A stretch of 64,000 bases of DNA from Auanema rhodensis (lineage: Eukaryota; Nematoda; Chromadorea; Rhabditida; Rhabditidae). Below are positions 13,691-23,059 of this stretch, one piece after another. The DNA is taken from positions 7,750,001 to 7,814,000 of the forward strand of contig OZ059896.1 in assembly GCA_964057225.1 (NCBI GenBank), in the 5' to 3' direction. Made by a program: the position numbers and the translations under genes. Every line of letters starts with the position of its first letter. Within the stretch, counting starts at the first letter, position 1. The notes beneath the pieces are model-generated. The model was not told the DNA's origin, ran no database searches, and saw nothing but the letters and a program-made list of their open reading frames with translations.

Positions 13691-13981
13691 TGAATCTTTC
13701 CAAGAAAAACAATGTTTATTCAAGCTTTTTCGTCTTTTTTTTTAAACTCTTAATTGAAATTTTCCCATGAAAATCAAAATAGAACAAGTTTTTTCTCAGG
13801 TATGATGATAATGCTTTAAAGTATGTGTTAACACAACTCTATATATATATATATATATATATAGATATAGATAGATATATGTCAAGCTGTACTTAGCTGT
13901 ACTATATATTCTTGAAAAAAAAATCTAAAAAAGTTCAATTAGAAAACAACCTTTGGAAAGATTCAAGGTTTGATCTATCTA
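13691..13981 (+). repeat. 290-bp direct repeat, left copy
   Basis: Nearly identical to 16732-17021, differing in a poly-T length and small AT-repeat changes. It begins TGAATCTTTCC and ends TGATCTATCTA. The two copies bracket 2.75 kb that holds the inverted repeat and the polymerase B fragment, while the right copy directly precedes the first collagen promoter. Confidence 0.95.
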
Positions 13982-13998
13982 TTTTTCCTTAATATCTG

Positions 13999-14642
13999 AG
14001 AGGCCCCTGAAAACCCGTTGAAACTAAAAAAAAAATATTTTTTAATTTTTAAAAATGTTGCGAGTTCATATAGTTTATAATCAGTCAAAATATATGTTAA
14101 TAAAACTGATTTTAATAATTTTATTTCTAAATTTATAAGGAAAATAGTGTTTTTTGATTATTTTGAATAATTCAAATAAAATAATATTAAAATTTGAGAT
14201 TAGGAACATGTTAATTCATTAAAAATATTTTAAAATGATTCTAAGCTTCTAACAGGATTACTAAATAGGTTTTTTTCTGCAGCATAGCTTCAAACAAATA
14301 AGCTTCAGCATCTGAATCTTACTGAATATCTATGATGAGAACTTGGTTAACTTACAACCAAATTCTCCCGTTTAAAAGAAAAATAGACGTTTAGTTTACT
14401 CCTAACATTCTATCCAAAGATTATGTTCGAAGTTTTGATGAAACTTATGAAATTCATTAAAGAAGGCTTGAAGCAGAAGCAGAAAATTTCAAAGACTCCA
14501 GAAAATACTTTTGATTTTTGTGATGAAAACATGGTTTTTTGATTGTTTCAATTTTTTTCTGAATTCATTATCGTTTGTTAACACTTAACATATGTTTTTT
14601 CTGAGTTTTTCTAGTTTGTCTCAAAAGATATAAAAATTTCTA
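13999..14642 (+). repeat. 644-bp inverted repeat, left arm
   Basis: The reverse complement of 15622-16265, with only a few mismatches seen by eye. It starts AGAGGCCCCTGAAAACCCG and ends at TTTCTA. It has no coding content that I can support. The high identity implies recent formation or gene conversion. Confidence 0.95.
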
Positions 14643-15505
14643 GTGAGTGTGCAACCTTCTTCGGACTGTAGGTGTGACCATTTTCTCTTTTTGTGCTCCG
14701 AATAAAAATGTACGACAAGGAAGTCAATATCATGCTGTCTAAAAATGTTATAACCAAAAGCTCGATAAAATCTGCCTTCCTGCTTTCCGATAAGACAATT
14801 ATTTCTTTGTCGTATGAACTAACTGGCGTGAAGATCCATTGCGAATAAGTCACATGTGGATTATTTTTTATTTATTTCAATTAATTTAGAGTGAGTAAAG
14901 ATGAGATGGAGTTTTTATTATCGAAGGACTTTTCAAATATGCATTTAGTGTAGAATCTTCTGCTGACGTAAAAGATTTGATATTCATTGAACATATTCAA
15001 TTTTTGTTCTAGGATCTATATCTAGAAAGCGACAATGGATTGATACAGAGCTGCAATTGGTACCTATGAAACTGGTTTCTCGAATGATCCAATATGCCTG
15101 GTTTTATACAAAAGGAGACAATATGAAAAGATCGGCTATTCCGGTGGCAAAAAATTTGGCAATTAACTTCCGTCATGGTGTAAATAAGAAATTAGTAGAA
15201 GACGATTCCATTAAACTTTTGTCATATGAAAACCCGCAAGTGGTTGTTGATACTTGCGTAGTACTGATTGATGATGTCTGCGATTTTATTGTTCTTGAAT
15301 CTAAATCCTGAAATTGGGTGGGGATTTTTTGTGTCCTAGGAATCTCGGGTGTTATGACATGATGATAATGGTTTGATTATTGATCGTTTTATGCTTTGAG
15401 TGCTCTTCGAGAGTAAAGTAAGCTTGAAGTCTTCAATGTTATGGATTAACGTTGTATTTGTAGAATATCTCGCATCAAGTCAAGGAACATACGGGAGCTA
15501 TTTTT
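14611..15505. other. loop between inverted-repeat arms with two unrecognised open frames
   Basis: On the plus strand, an open exon from an acceptor ending TTCTAG (about 15013) to a stop at 15311 encodes about 99 residues. It includes SRKRQWIDTELQLVPMKL and ends FIVLESKS. On the minus strand an 80-codon frame (14853-14611) includes a hydrophobic stretch and continues into the left arm. I recognise neither. Given the neighbouring Polinton pieces they may be transposon-encoded, but nothing in the residues proves it. Confidence 0.4.
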
Positions 15506-15506
15506 A

Positions 15507-15572
15507 TTGAAAATTGTTAAGGCACTTTTCTCGACCATTCGGAGCATCTATGTATTTTGACTTTGTTTTAAT
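15507..15572. repeat. short dispersed repeat, copy 1
   Basis: About 65 bp (containing ATTGAAAATTGTTAAGGCAC) is shared, with few changes, with about 18548-18606, which lies just beyond the start codon of the protease fragment. This links the loop of the inverted repeat to the Polinton protease region. Confidence 0.85.
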
Positions 15573-15590
15573 GGGATATACAATGATATA

Positions 15591-15622
15591 CAGTCATGTG
15601 CGAAAATCCTCGGACAACTCTT
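15591..15622 (+). mobile_element. possible Tc1/mariner-like terminus
   Basis: TACAGTCATGTGCGAAAATCCTCGGACAACT resembles in layout the ends of Tc1-type elements: TA, then CAGT, then a G-C-A-A-A-A core and CGGACA. It ends where the right inverted-repeat arm begins. A matching second end was not found, though 14641-14675 has a partly similar TTCGGACTGTAGG. Weak call. Confidence 0.25.
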
Positions 15623-16265
15623 AGAAACCTTTATATCTTTTGAGACAAACTAGAAAAACTCAGAAAAAACATATGTTAAGTGTTAACAAACGATAATGAA
15701 TTCAGAAAAAAATTGAAACAATCAAAAAACCATGTTTTCATCACAAAAATCAAAAGTATTTTCTGGAGTCTTTGAAATTTTCTGCTTCTGCTTCAAGCCT
15801 TCTTTAATGAATTTCATAAGTTTCATCAAAACTTCGAACATAATCTTTGGATAGAATGTTAAGAGTAAACTAAACGTCTATTTTTCTTTTAAACGGGAGA
15901 ATTTGGTTGTAAGTTAACCAAGTTCTCATCATAGATATTCAGTAAGATTCAGATGCTGAAGCTTATTTGTTTGAAGCTATGCTGCAGAAAAAAACCTATT
16001 TAGTAATCCTGTTTGAAGCTTAGAATCATTTTAAAATATTTTTAATGAATTAACATGTTCCTAATCTCAAATTTTAATATTATTTTATTTGAATTATTCA
16101 AAATAATCAAAAAACACTATTTTCCTTATAAATTTAGAAATAAAATTATTAAAATCAGTTTTATTAACATATATTTTGACTGATTATAAACTATATGAAC
16201 TCGCAACATTTTTAAAAATTAAAAAATATTTTTTTTTTAGTTTCAACGGGTTTTCAGGGGCCTCT
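15622..16265 (-). repeat. 644-bp inverted repeat, right arm
   Basis: Right arm of the palindrome, ending CAGGGGCCTCT. The immediate outer flanks (TATCTG at left, AACATA at right) do not match, so no 6-bp target duplication supports a simple transposon ending here. Confidence 0.95.
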
Positions 16266-16397
16266 AACATAGTTGTGTGCAACCTTCATCGTACAGGACT
16301 GTAAGCATAAAGAAAGTGCCAGGACGAAGGCATCACAAATCGAGAGAAGGAGAAAGAGAGAGTAGTTTTTTTACTTTTTTTGTGTAAAAAAAAGAAA

Positions 16398-16760
16398 AAT
16401 GAATTCATCCCAGTATTCTTTCACAATCTAAAAGGTTATGATTCACATTTCATTTTTGTAGATCTTCAAAGTACTAAATTTTTAAGAAAATACGAAATAG
16501 ATTTTAAGAACATTTCTTGTAACTCAGAAAAGTTTATGAGCTTTAGTTATTATTCACCTTTTTTGACGGAGAATGCTTGGGAAGGATGTGAAGTAAGATT
16601 TCTAGGTTCTATGAGTTTCATGTTATCTTCATTAGATAAACTTGCAGAAAATTTGAATGACAAACAAATGGATAAAAAGTATTACGATTGTCAAGATGTC
16701 ATTAAAATTATGAAGAAAAAATGTATTTATCTGAATCTTTCCAAGAAAAACAATGTTTAT
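16398..16760 (+). pseudogene. Maverick/Polinton DNA polymerase B fragment
   Basis: An open frame includes IPVFFHNLKGYDSHF (HNLKGYD at 16422-16442), matching the ExoII-type N-x-x-x-Y-D motif region of protein-primed family B polymerases. It is followed by FMSFSYY and SFMLSSLDKLAENL, the usual order in the Polinton pol exonuclease domain. Polinton polymerases are about 1,000 residues or more; only about 120 remain, with no ExoI, TPR or palm motifs. Homology stops at about 16732 where the right 290-bp direct repeat begins. It is therefore a truncated relic. The assignment rests on motif recognition from established family knowledge. Confidence 0.85.
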
Positions 16761-17021
16761 TCAAGCTTTTTCGTCTTTTTTTTAAACTCTTAATTGAAAT
16801 TTTCCCATGAAAATCAAAATAGAACAAGTTTTTTCTCAGGTATGATGATAATGCTTTAAAGTATGTGTTAACACAACTCTATATATATATATATATATAT
16901 ATAGATATAGATAGATATATGTCAAGCTGTACTTAGCTGTACTATATATTCTTGAAAAAAAAATCTAAAAAAGTTCAATTAGAAAACAACCTTTGGAAAG
17001 ATTCAAGGTTTGATCTATCTA
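16732..17021 (+). repeat. 290-bp direct repeat, right copy
   Basis: Second copy of 13691-13981. Its right edge abuts the upstream region of collagen copy 1 (121 bp before the ATG). Collagen copy 2 lacks it, so it is outside the collagen duplication unit. Confidence 0.95.
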
Positions 17022-17098
17022 CACGACATTGACGGAAAGGACACGCTAAATGCAATGCCATAAGTTCGAAAGGCGGTCCGGTTGGATGGTACGACGAG

Positions 17099-17107
17099 TA
17101 TATAAGG
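17099..17107 (+). promoter_or_regulatory. TATA box of collagen copy 1
   Basis: TATATAAGG lies 36 nt upstream of the ATG at 17143, giving a very short 5' UTR, a typical arrangement for cuticle collagen genes. The identical site occurs before copy 2. Confidence 0.65.
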
Positions 17108-17142
17108 CAATCGGTTCGTTGGAATAGGCAGAAGCTCCAAAG

Positions 17143-18097
17143 ATGGATTTGGAACATCGTGTCAAGGCTTACCGCTTCGTCGCCTACTCGGCTGTTACCT
17201 TCTCGGTTGTCGCCGTCCTTTCAGTCTGCGTAACCCTCCCAATGGTTTACAACTATGTACACCACGTAAAGAGAAGTATGCACAACGAGATCAACTTCTG
17301 CAAGGTTTGAAGATTCTACCAATTCCACCGATTCTTATGTTATATCATTCTAGGGATCCGCTAAGGATATCTGGTCCGAGGTTAACCACCTTAAGAATCT
17401 CCCATCTGGAAACAGAACTGCCCGTCAAGCTGGATATGGATCTGAAGATGTTGCCGTCACCGGAGGATCCGCTTCAGGAGGATGTGATGCTTGCTGTCTT
17501 CCAGGACCAGCTGGACCAGCTGGAACCCCAGGAAAGCCAGGAAGACCAGGAAAGCCAGGAGCTCCAGGACTCCCAGGAAACCCAGGACGTCCACCACAGC
17601 AACCATGTGACCCAATCACCCCACCACCATGCAAGCCATGCCCAGCTGGACCACCAGGACCACCAGGAGCCCCAGGACAGCCAGGAGATGCTGGAATTCC
17701 AGGACAACCAGGACAACCAGGACAAGACGCCGCCCCAGGAGCCCCAGGACCAAAGGGAGCCCCAGGACCAGCCGGAAACCCAGGAGCCCCAGGAGCCCCA
17801 GGACAGCCAGGACAAGACGCTCCATCCGAGCCAATCCTCCCAGGAGAGCCAGGACCACAAGGAGCCCCAGGACCACAAGGACCACCAGGACAGCCAGGAC
17901 AACCAGGACAAGACGGAGCTCCAGGAGCCCCAGGACCAAAGGGACCAAACGGACAACCAGGACAACCAGGATCCGACGGAAACCCAGGAGCCCCAGGACC
18001 AGCTGGACCACCAGGAGGAGCCGGAGAGAAGGGTATCTGCCCCAAGTACTGCGCCATCGACGGAGGTGTCTTCTTCGAGGACGGAACACGCCGTTAA
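17143..18097 (+). CDS. cuticle collagen, copy 1
   Basis: Two exons (17143-17304, 17354-18097) encode 301 residues. Residues about 13-37 form a hydrophobic signal-anchor segment. RTAR (75-78) followed by QAGYG fits the subtilisin/furin-type processing site of nematode collagens. A Cys cluster (C98, C101, C102) precedes a short Gly-X-Y block. A non-collagenous gap with three Cys ([13 protein letters not shown]) follows, then a long interrupted Gly-X-Y block rich in GAPGPxG. The C-terminus is [19 protein letters not shown], matching C. elegans group-1 cuticle collagens. The product is secreted by the hypodermis, trimerises and is cross-linked into cuticle. Codon use is strongly biased to CCA and GGA, as in highly expressed nematode collagens. 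Copy 2 encodes the same protein. Confidence 0.96.
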
Positions 18098-18158
18098 GCA
18101 GCTTCTACAACGATCTACAAAAAGAATTCGGAGTCTTTACTCTAGTCAATTTTTTGAA

Positions 18159-18164
18159 AATAAA
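18159..18164 (+). terminator. poly(A) signal AATAAA, collagen copy 1
   Basis: Canonical AATAAA 62 nt after the stop codon. The same signal follows copy 2 at 20685-20690. Confidence 0.7.
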
Positions 18165-18337
18165 GACTTCTCACTCAATATTATCTTAAATCTTTGGTAA
18201 TCACACACACACACATTACAATAACATTCAAATGAATAGAATCATAAGAAAAAACATCGAATAGAAAGCAAATATATAAGTATAACTAGTATTTATTTCA
18301 AAAATACTTATTCAATTCATGAATAAGATAGATAACA

Positions 18338-18532
18338 TTAACATTTCTCCCAATGAGTTCCTTGATCTTCTGAAGAATCTAAATTCACAATTCCTACTTC
18401 TCTTGGCTGTATTTGAGCAGGCAAAGTGTCTCTCAGAAAGACTCCACGGAAATTTTTAATTTCTAACACATTAACAAGCTCTTCGATTTCAGAGTTGGTT
18501 AATGGCTTCTGATCTTTCAAAAATTTCGTCAT
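18338..18532 (-). pseudogene. Polinton/Maverick adenain-like cysteine protease, N-terminal fragment
   Basis: A minus-strand frame of 64 codons starts MTKFLKDQKPLTNSEIEELV. It continues with IKNFRGVFLRDTLP, then GIVNLDSSEDQGTHW, the characteristic N-terminal half of the adenovirus-protease-like enzyme of Polintons. The His of GTHW (codon 18353-18355) is the expected catalytic His. The frame then changes identity: the Trp codon at 18350-18352 sits on the right edge of the collagen duplication unit, and only EKC and a stop follow. The catalytic Asp/Glu and Cys regions are missing, so it is inactive. In intact elements this enzyme processes capsid-like proteins. Confidence 0.85.
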
Positions 18533-18547
18533 TTAGTAGTATAATTT

Positions 18548-18606
18548 TATTGAAAATTGTTAAGGCACTTTTCTCGACCATTCCGACCATCTATGTATTT
18601 TGACCA
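18548..18606. repeat. short dispersed repeat, copy 2
   Basis: Matches 15507-15572. It lies 16 bp outside the ATG of the protease fragment, so it may be the protease's upstream region. Confidence 0.85.
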
Positions 18607-19549
18607 CATTTTCAAAGAGTTCAGACTGTTTTTAATTAAAAATAAGCCTGAAAATGGCTTAAAAATGTAAAAAATGAGGATGAGCGAAAAGGTGCGCTAG
18701 AACGGCATAATATCCATTATTAAACAAGTTTCTTAGCAAGGTCATCTGATGATCAAAATACATATCCTGAAGGTAGATAGATAATGCAGATACTAGAGAG
18801 AAAAGAGTATGAAATAGTGCAATATCTTTTGATTTAAACTATTTTGGTTTACAAGGACAAAGATGAAATTATGTCTCTGTGTGTGTGTTTTTTTCTGTTG
18901 TTTGAGACCCAAAGAGATGTGTTATCTGTGAAATATGAAAGAACATGTGTAATAATATATGAAATAAGAGAAAATATTTTAATTTATATGATATAAATTA
19001 TATTTTGAAACAAACAAAATGAATTTATAATAACAATAATACTATATGTAATCGTTTTCTTATTCATTTATAATTTAGTATTGGTTAAGAAGAAGAAAAA
19101 AACTTGCTTGAAACATACGATATCCGAATTTTCAGCATTGAGATCGGCATTATCGCTGATTGTTTAGAACAAAAAAGAAAAGAAAAAAGGAAATCATTTC
19201 AATTGAAAAGTCGTTAATGTTTGAAAAAATGAAAATCGTGTTATCGATGTAACTTCTTATTTGGTGGTTAAGCTGATTATAGTAGAATACTCCTTAGTGG
19301 TTTGTATTATCAAAGGTTGCTTCCTCGTATTAGTTAAAACCTCAAACGGTTCGCCAAAGAAATTGCCCATAGTTTTACATTCATTTGCCTATTTGCGTAC
19401 AAGTTGTTGTAATAATTGAAAAGTTTTGGAAAATGGCTATTTTTTTGGGGGCCGAAAGATGATGTTGATCAGAAAGCGCATCAAGGGAGAAAGTACACAG
19501 CCTGTTTCTTTTGTATGAGACATCATGTGAAGTGAAGAGATTCCCTACA
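18607..19549. other. non-duplicated spacer between collagen copies
   Basis: AT-rich, with no gene that I can support. It separates the protease fragment from the second collagen unit and includes the distal promoter region of copy 2. Confidence 0.5.
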
Positions 19550-19624
19550 CAACGTTGACGGAAAGGACACGCTAAATGCAATGCCATAAGTTCGAAAGGC
19601 GGTCCGGTTGGATGGTACGACGAG

Positions 19625-19633
19625 TATATAAGG
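19625..19633 (+). promoter_or_regulatory. TATA box of collagen copy 2
   Basis: TATATAAGG 36 nt before the ATG at 19669, identical to copy 1. The distal upstream sequence differs from copy 1, so the two genes could differ in expression. Confidence 0.65.
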
Positions 19634-19668
19634 CAATCGGTTCGTTGGAATAGGCAGAAGCTCCAAAG

Positions 19669-20623
19669 ATGGATTTGGAACATCGTGTCAAGGCTTACCG
19701 CTTCGTCGCCTACTCGGCTGTTACCTTCTCGGTTGTCGCCGTCCTTTCAGTCTGCGTAACCCTCCCAATGGTTTACAACTATGTACACCACGTAAAGAGA
19801 AGTATGCACAACGAGATCAACTTCTGCAAGGTTTGAAGATTCTACCAACTCCACCGATTCTTATGTTAAATCATTCTAGGGATCCGCTAAGGATATCTGG
19901 TCCGAGGTTAACCACCTTAAGAATCTCCCATCTGGAAACAGAACTGCCCGTCAAGCTGGATATGGATCTGAAGATGTTGCCGTCACCGGAGGATCCGCTT
20001 CAGGAGGATGTGATGCTTGCTGTCTTCCAGGACCAGCTGGACCAGCTGGAACCCCAGGAAAGCCAGGAAGACCAGGAAAGCCAGGAGCTCCAGGACTCCC
20101 AGGAAACCCAGGACGTCCACCACAGCAACCATGTGACCCAATCACCCCACCACCATGCAAGCCATGCCCAGCTGGACCACCAGGACCACCAGGAGCCCCA
20201 GGACAGCCAGGAGATGCTGGAATTCCAGGACAACCAGGACAACCAGGACAAGACGCCGCCCCAGGAGCCCCAGGACCAAAGGGAGCCCCAGGACCAGCCG
20301 GAAACCCAGGAGCCCCAGGAGCCCCAGGACAGCCAGGACAAGACGCTCCATCCGAGCCAATCCTCCCAGGAGAGCCAGGACCACAAGGAGCCCCAGGACC
20401 ACAAGGACCACCAGGACAACCAGGACAACCAGGACAAGACGGAGCTCCAGGAGCCCCAGGACCAAAGGGACCAAACGGACAACCAGGACAACCAGGATCC
20501 GACGGAAACCCAGGAGCCCCAGGACCAGCTGGACCACCAGGAGGAGCCGGAGAGAAGGGTATCTGCCCCAAGTACTGCGCCATCGACGGAGGTGTCTTCT
20601 TCGAGGACGGAACACGCCGTTAA
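19669..20623 (+). CDS. cuticle collagen, copy 2
   Basis: Two exons (19669-19830, 19880-20623) encode 301 residues, apparently the same protein as copy 1: signal anchor, RTAR processing site, three Cys clusters around interrupted Gly-X-Y blocks, and the CPKYC...EDGTRR C-terminus. Against copy 1 I saw a single synonymous change in the Gly-X-Y region and two intron changes. This near identity indicates recent duplication or ongoing gene conversion. The spacing of the two ATGs is 2,526 bp. Both genes are in the same orientation and each has its own TATA box and AATAAA, so each is probably a complete transcription unit rather than part of an operon. Confidence 0.96.
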
Positions 20624-20684
20624 GCAGCTTCTACAACGATCTACAAAAAGAATTCGGAGTCTTTACTCTAGTCAATTTTTTGAA

Positions 20685-20690
20685 AATAAA
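20685..20690 (+). terminator. poly(A) signal AATAAA, collagen copy 2
   Basis: Canonical AATAAA 62 nt after the stop codon. Confidence 0.7.
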
Positions 20691-20878
20691 GACTTCTCAC
20701 TCAATATTATCTTAAATCTTTGGTAATCACACACACACACACATTACAATAACATTCAAATGAATAGAATCATAAGAAAAAACATCGAATAGAAAGCAAA
20801 TATATAAGTATAACTAGTATTTATTTCAAAAATACTTATTCAATTCATGAATAAGATAGATAACATTAACATTTCTCC

Positions 20879-23020
20879 TTGAAATGCTAAATTGGTTTCC
20901 ATTTACATGCATAAATCTTCCAATTATTCTTTTCTTCACATTCCATTTCCTTTTTTTTCAAAACGAAATTGTCACTCAAACAGGTTCTCCATGTTCTTCG
21001 ATACTGAACGACTAAAAGTAAAAGTAAACTTTTCAATTCAACATTTTCTTTAATTCTTATCGTAATATACGACGATGGTATATAGGATTGAATTAACAAG
21101 AAGGAACTGAAACGATTTCTGAGAAGAAAAGTCAGAAAAACTATAAGAAACAGTTCCGTTTATTATCAAGATGTTTCTTTAAACGAATATTTTTAAATCC
21201 TATTTCGATAAATGGCAAGTTTATTTCAGAAATCGAATTGAAACACATCATAGTTCATCAAATAAAAAAGCTTAGGTGGTTGCTAAACGTTTACAATAAA
21301 AATCAATAAAATAAATATTATATTGATTACTCGTATATATAATATAATATTAATTTAATCTTATAAATATATTATAAATAATAATATATAATATTAAATT
21401 GAATAAATACCTAGATCTAATATTATACGATTATTATATGAATTAATTTCATATTTTATATATTTTTATATGAATTATTATTATTTTTGTTTAATATTAT
21501 AATAATGAAAAACAAAAAAAAATTGTTTTCTTTATAAATATTTTTTTAATTTTCATTCAAATAGCTTTGTAGATTAATTTCTTCTTAAGAAGTCCAGCTG
21601 TTTCTCAGGTATCATCTTGTCTTTCTGTTTAAAAAAAATCGAGTTTTGTGCCTAGGACAGCCAGTTTTTTCCGTAGAAATACATGGCTTTTCATTAATTT
21701 CTATTGGATATTTAATAAAAATGGAAAAAAAATGGGAATCTTCTAGAAATAGATGAATATTTTTCTAAATAATTATGATTAACAAGAAAAGGGCAGATGA
21801 TTAGTGAGACTTCTATCAGAAATATTCTCAAAGTTATTATTTGAAAGCTTTCTCAAAACTTTTGAAAAAAAAAACAACAAAAATAAAATGAAAAATACCT
21901 GTATGAGTGTTATTTTATTTTTTAAATAATTTTAAAAATTTCTTTATACAATGAATTATTTTTCATTAAAACTTTGATAACTTTAAAATACGTTATATTT
22001 ATTTCAATTTTATATAAAATAATTATATTAATATTATAATAATATTATATTAAAAATAATAAAAATAACATATAATATTAAGTATTATTATGTGTAATAA
22101 AAATTTATTCTTCTTTTATTAGTTTTACTTTATTTTATTTATTATTAAAATAATAATAATAAATTATATTTAAGTATTAATTAAATTTTTTTTTTAAATT
22201 TTCATTAATTGGTAACTTTATTTCTTCAACGCTTGATGCTTGATGTTATGTATATTTTTAAAAAATAATATTACTTAAAAGAAAATTAAAAAAAACTTAT
22301 ATGTTATATTTAATAAATATTATAATAAATAATAATAAATTATTATTATTTAAATAATGATAATTTTCAATCTCATGCCATTATCTAATTTTGATTAGAT
22401 GACACATTTATAATCCAAATAATATTATTATTTAGAAAAATTAAATTATTATAGTGTAAACTTTATTTTATAATTTATTGGATTATAGTTATTTCTTATC
22501 TTTTCATGAACATCTATAACTATCTTTCATAAATTTATACAATAGTTTCTAAGTGAAATTATATAAAAATTGTATAAAAACAAATAAATATAAATATTTT
22601 ATATAATTAATTATATTTATATATAATTTTTAATTTAAATCTTAAAATATTCTAAGATACATTCATATTTATTGAAATATTTATTCTTTTCAAAACCATT
22701 TTATGAGTTTTAACATGCAAATTTCTATTGTAAACTATTTCTAATATATGTGATCCATGATCCATTATTCATGATTAATTCGAATTTTCTTATTTAAACA
22801 TATTTTTAAAAAAAAGTTTTTAAAAGTTTATAAAATAAAATTTAAAATTGAATAAATTAATTTATATACACATAGATATATAGATATATTAAAACTACAA
22901 TATTAATCTATATAATATGTATAAAACTACTGTAATAGTAGATTTTTATCATAAGAAATACTAAATTAACTGGTTTACTGTATCGTTTAGTTTAGACAAT
23001 GTGTGTTTGTTTGGAAAGTT

Positions 23021-23059
<39 letters not shown>

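Larger units (their letters stand above)
17022..18350 (+). repeat. collagen duplication unit, copy 1
   Basis: About 1.33 kb (promoter, gene and 250 bp of 3' flank) is almost identical to 19550-20878. Differences I saw: a few bases at the 5' edge and in the intron, one silent CAG/CAA change, and one extra CA dinucleotide in the 3' flank. The 3' edge is the ACATTTCTCC at 18341-18350. Confidence 0.95.
19550..20878 (+). repeat. collagen duplication unit, copy 2
   Basis: Partner of 17022-18350. Homology ends at 20878, after which copy 2 runs into unrelated AT-rich sequence while copy 1 runs into the Polinton protease fragment. Confidence 0.95.

Noticed and set aside
14611-14853. Minus-strand frame in the loop as a Tc1 transposase piece
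   Set aside because: No DDE-type motif or helix-turn-helix pattern that I recognise; kept only as an unknown frame.
13999-16265. The palindrome as a complete Polinton with its own terminal repeats
   Set aside because: The span is only 2.3 kb, the outer flanks are not duplicated, and the polymerase and protease fragments lie outside the arms.
17425-18089. Long antisense open frames across collagen copy 1 (Gly/Cys/Pro-rich, Trp/Ser-rich and Leu/Val-rich), and the same in copy 2
   Set aside because: They are mirror products of the CCAGGA repeat on the coding strand. The plus-strand collagen has promoter, intron, processing site and conserved termini, so the antisense frames are shadows.
17307-18200. 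Alternative plus-strand frames over the collagen gene (Gln/Glu/Asp-rich and Thr/Arg-rich)
   Set aside because: Out-of-frame readings of the same Gly-X-Y repeat with no conserved motif.
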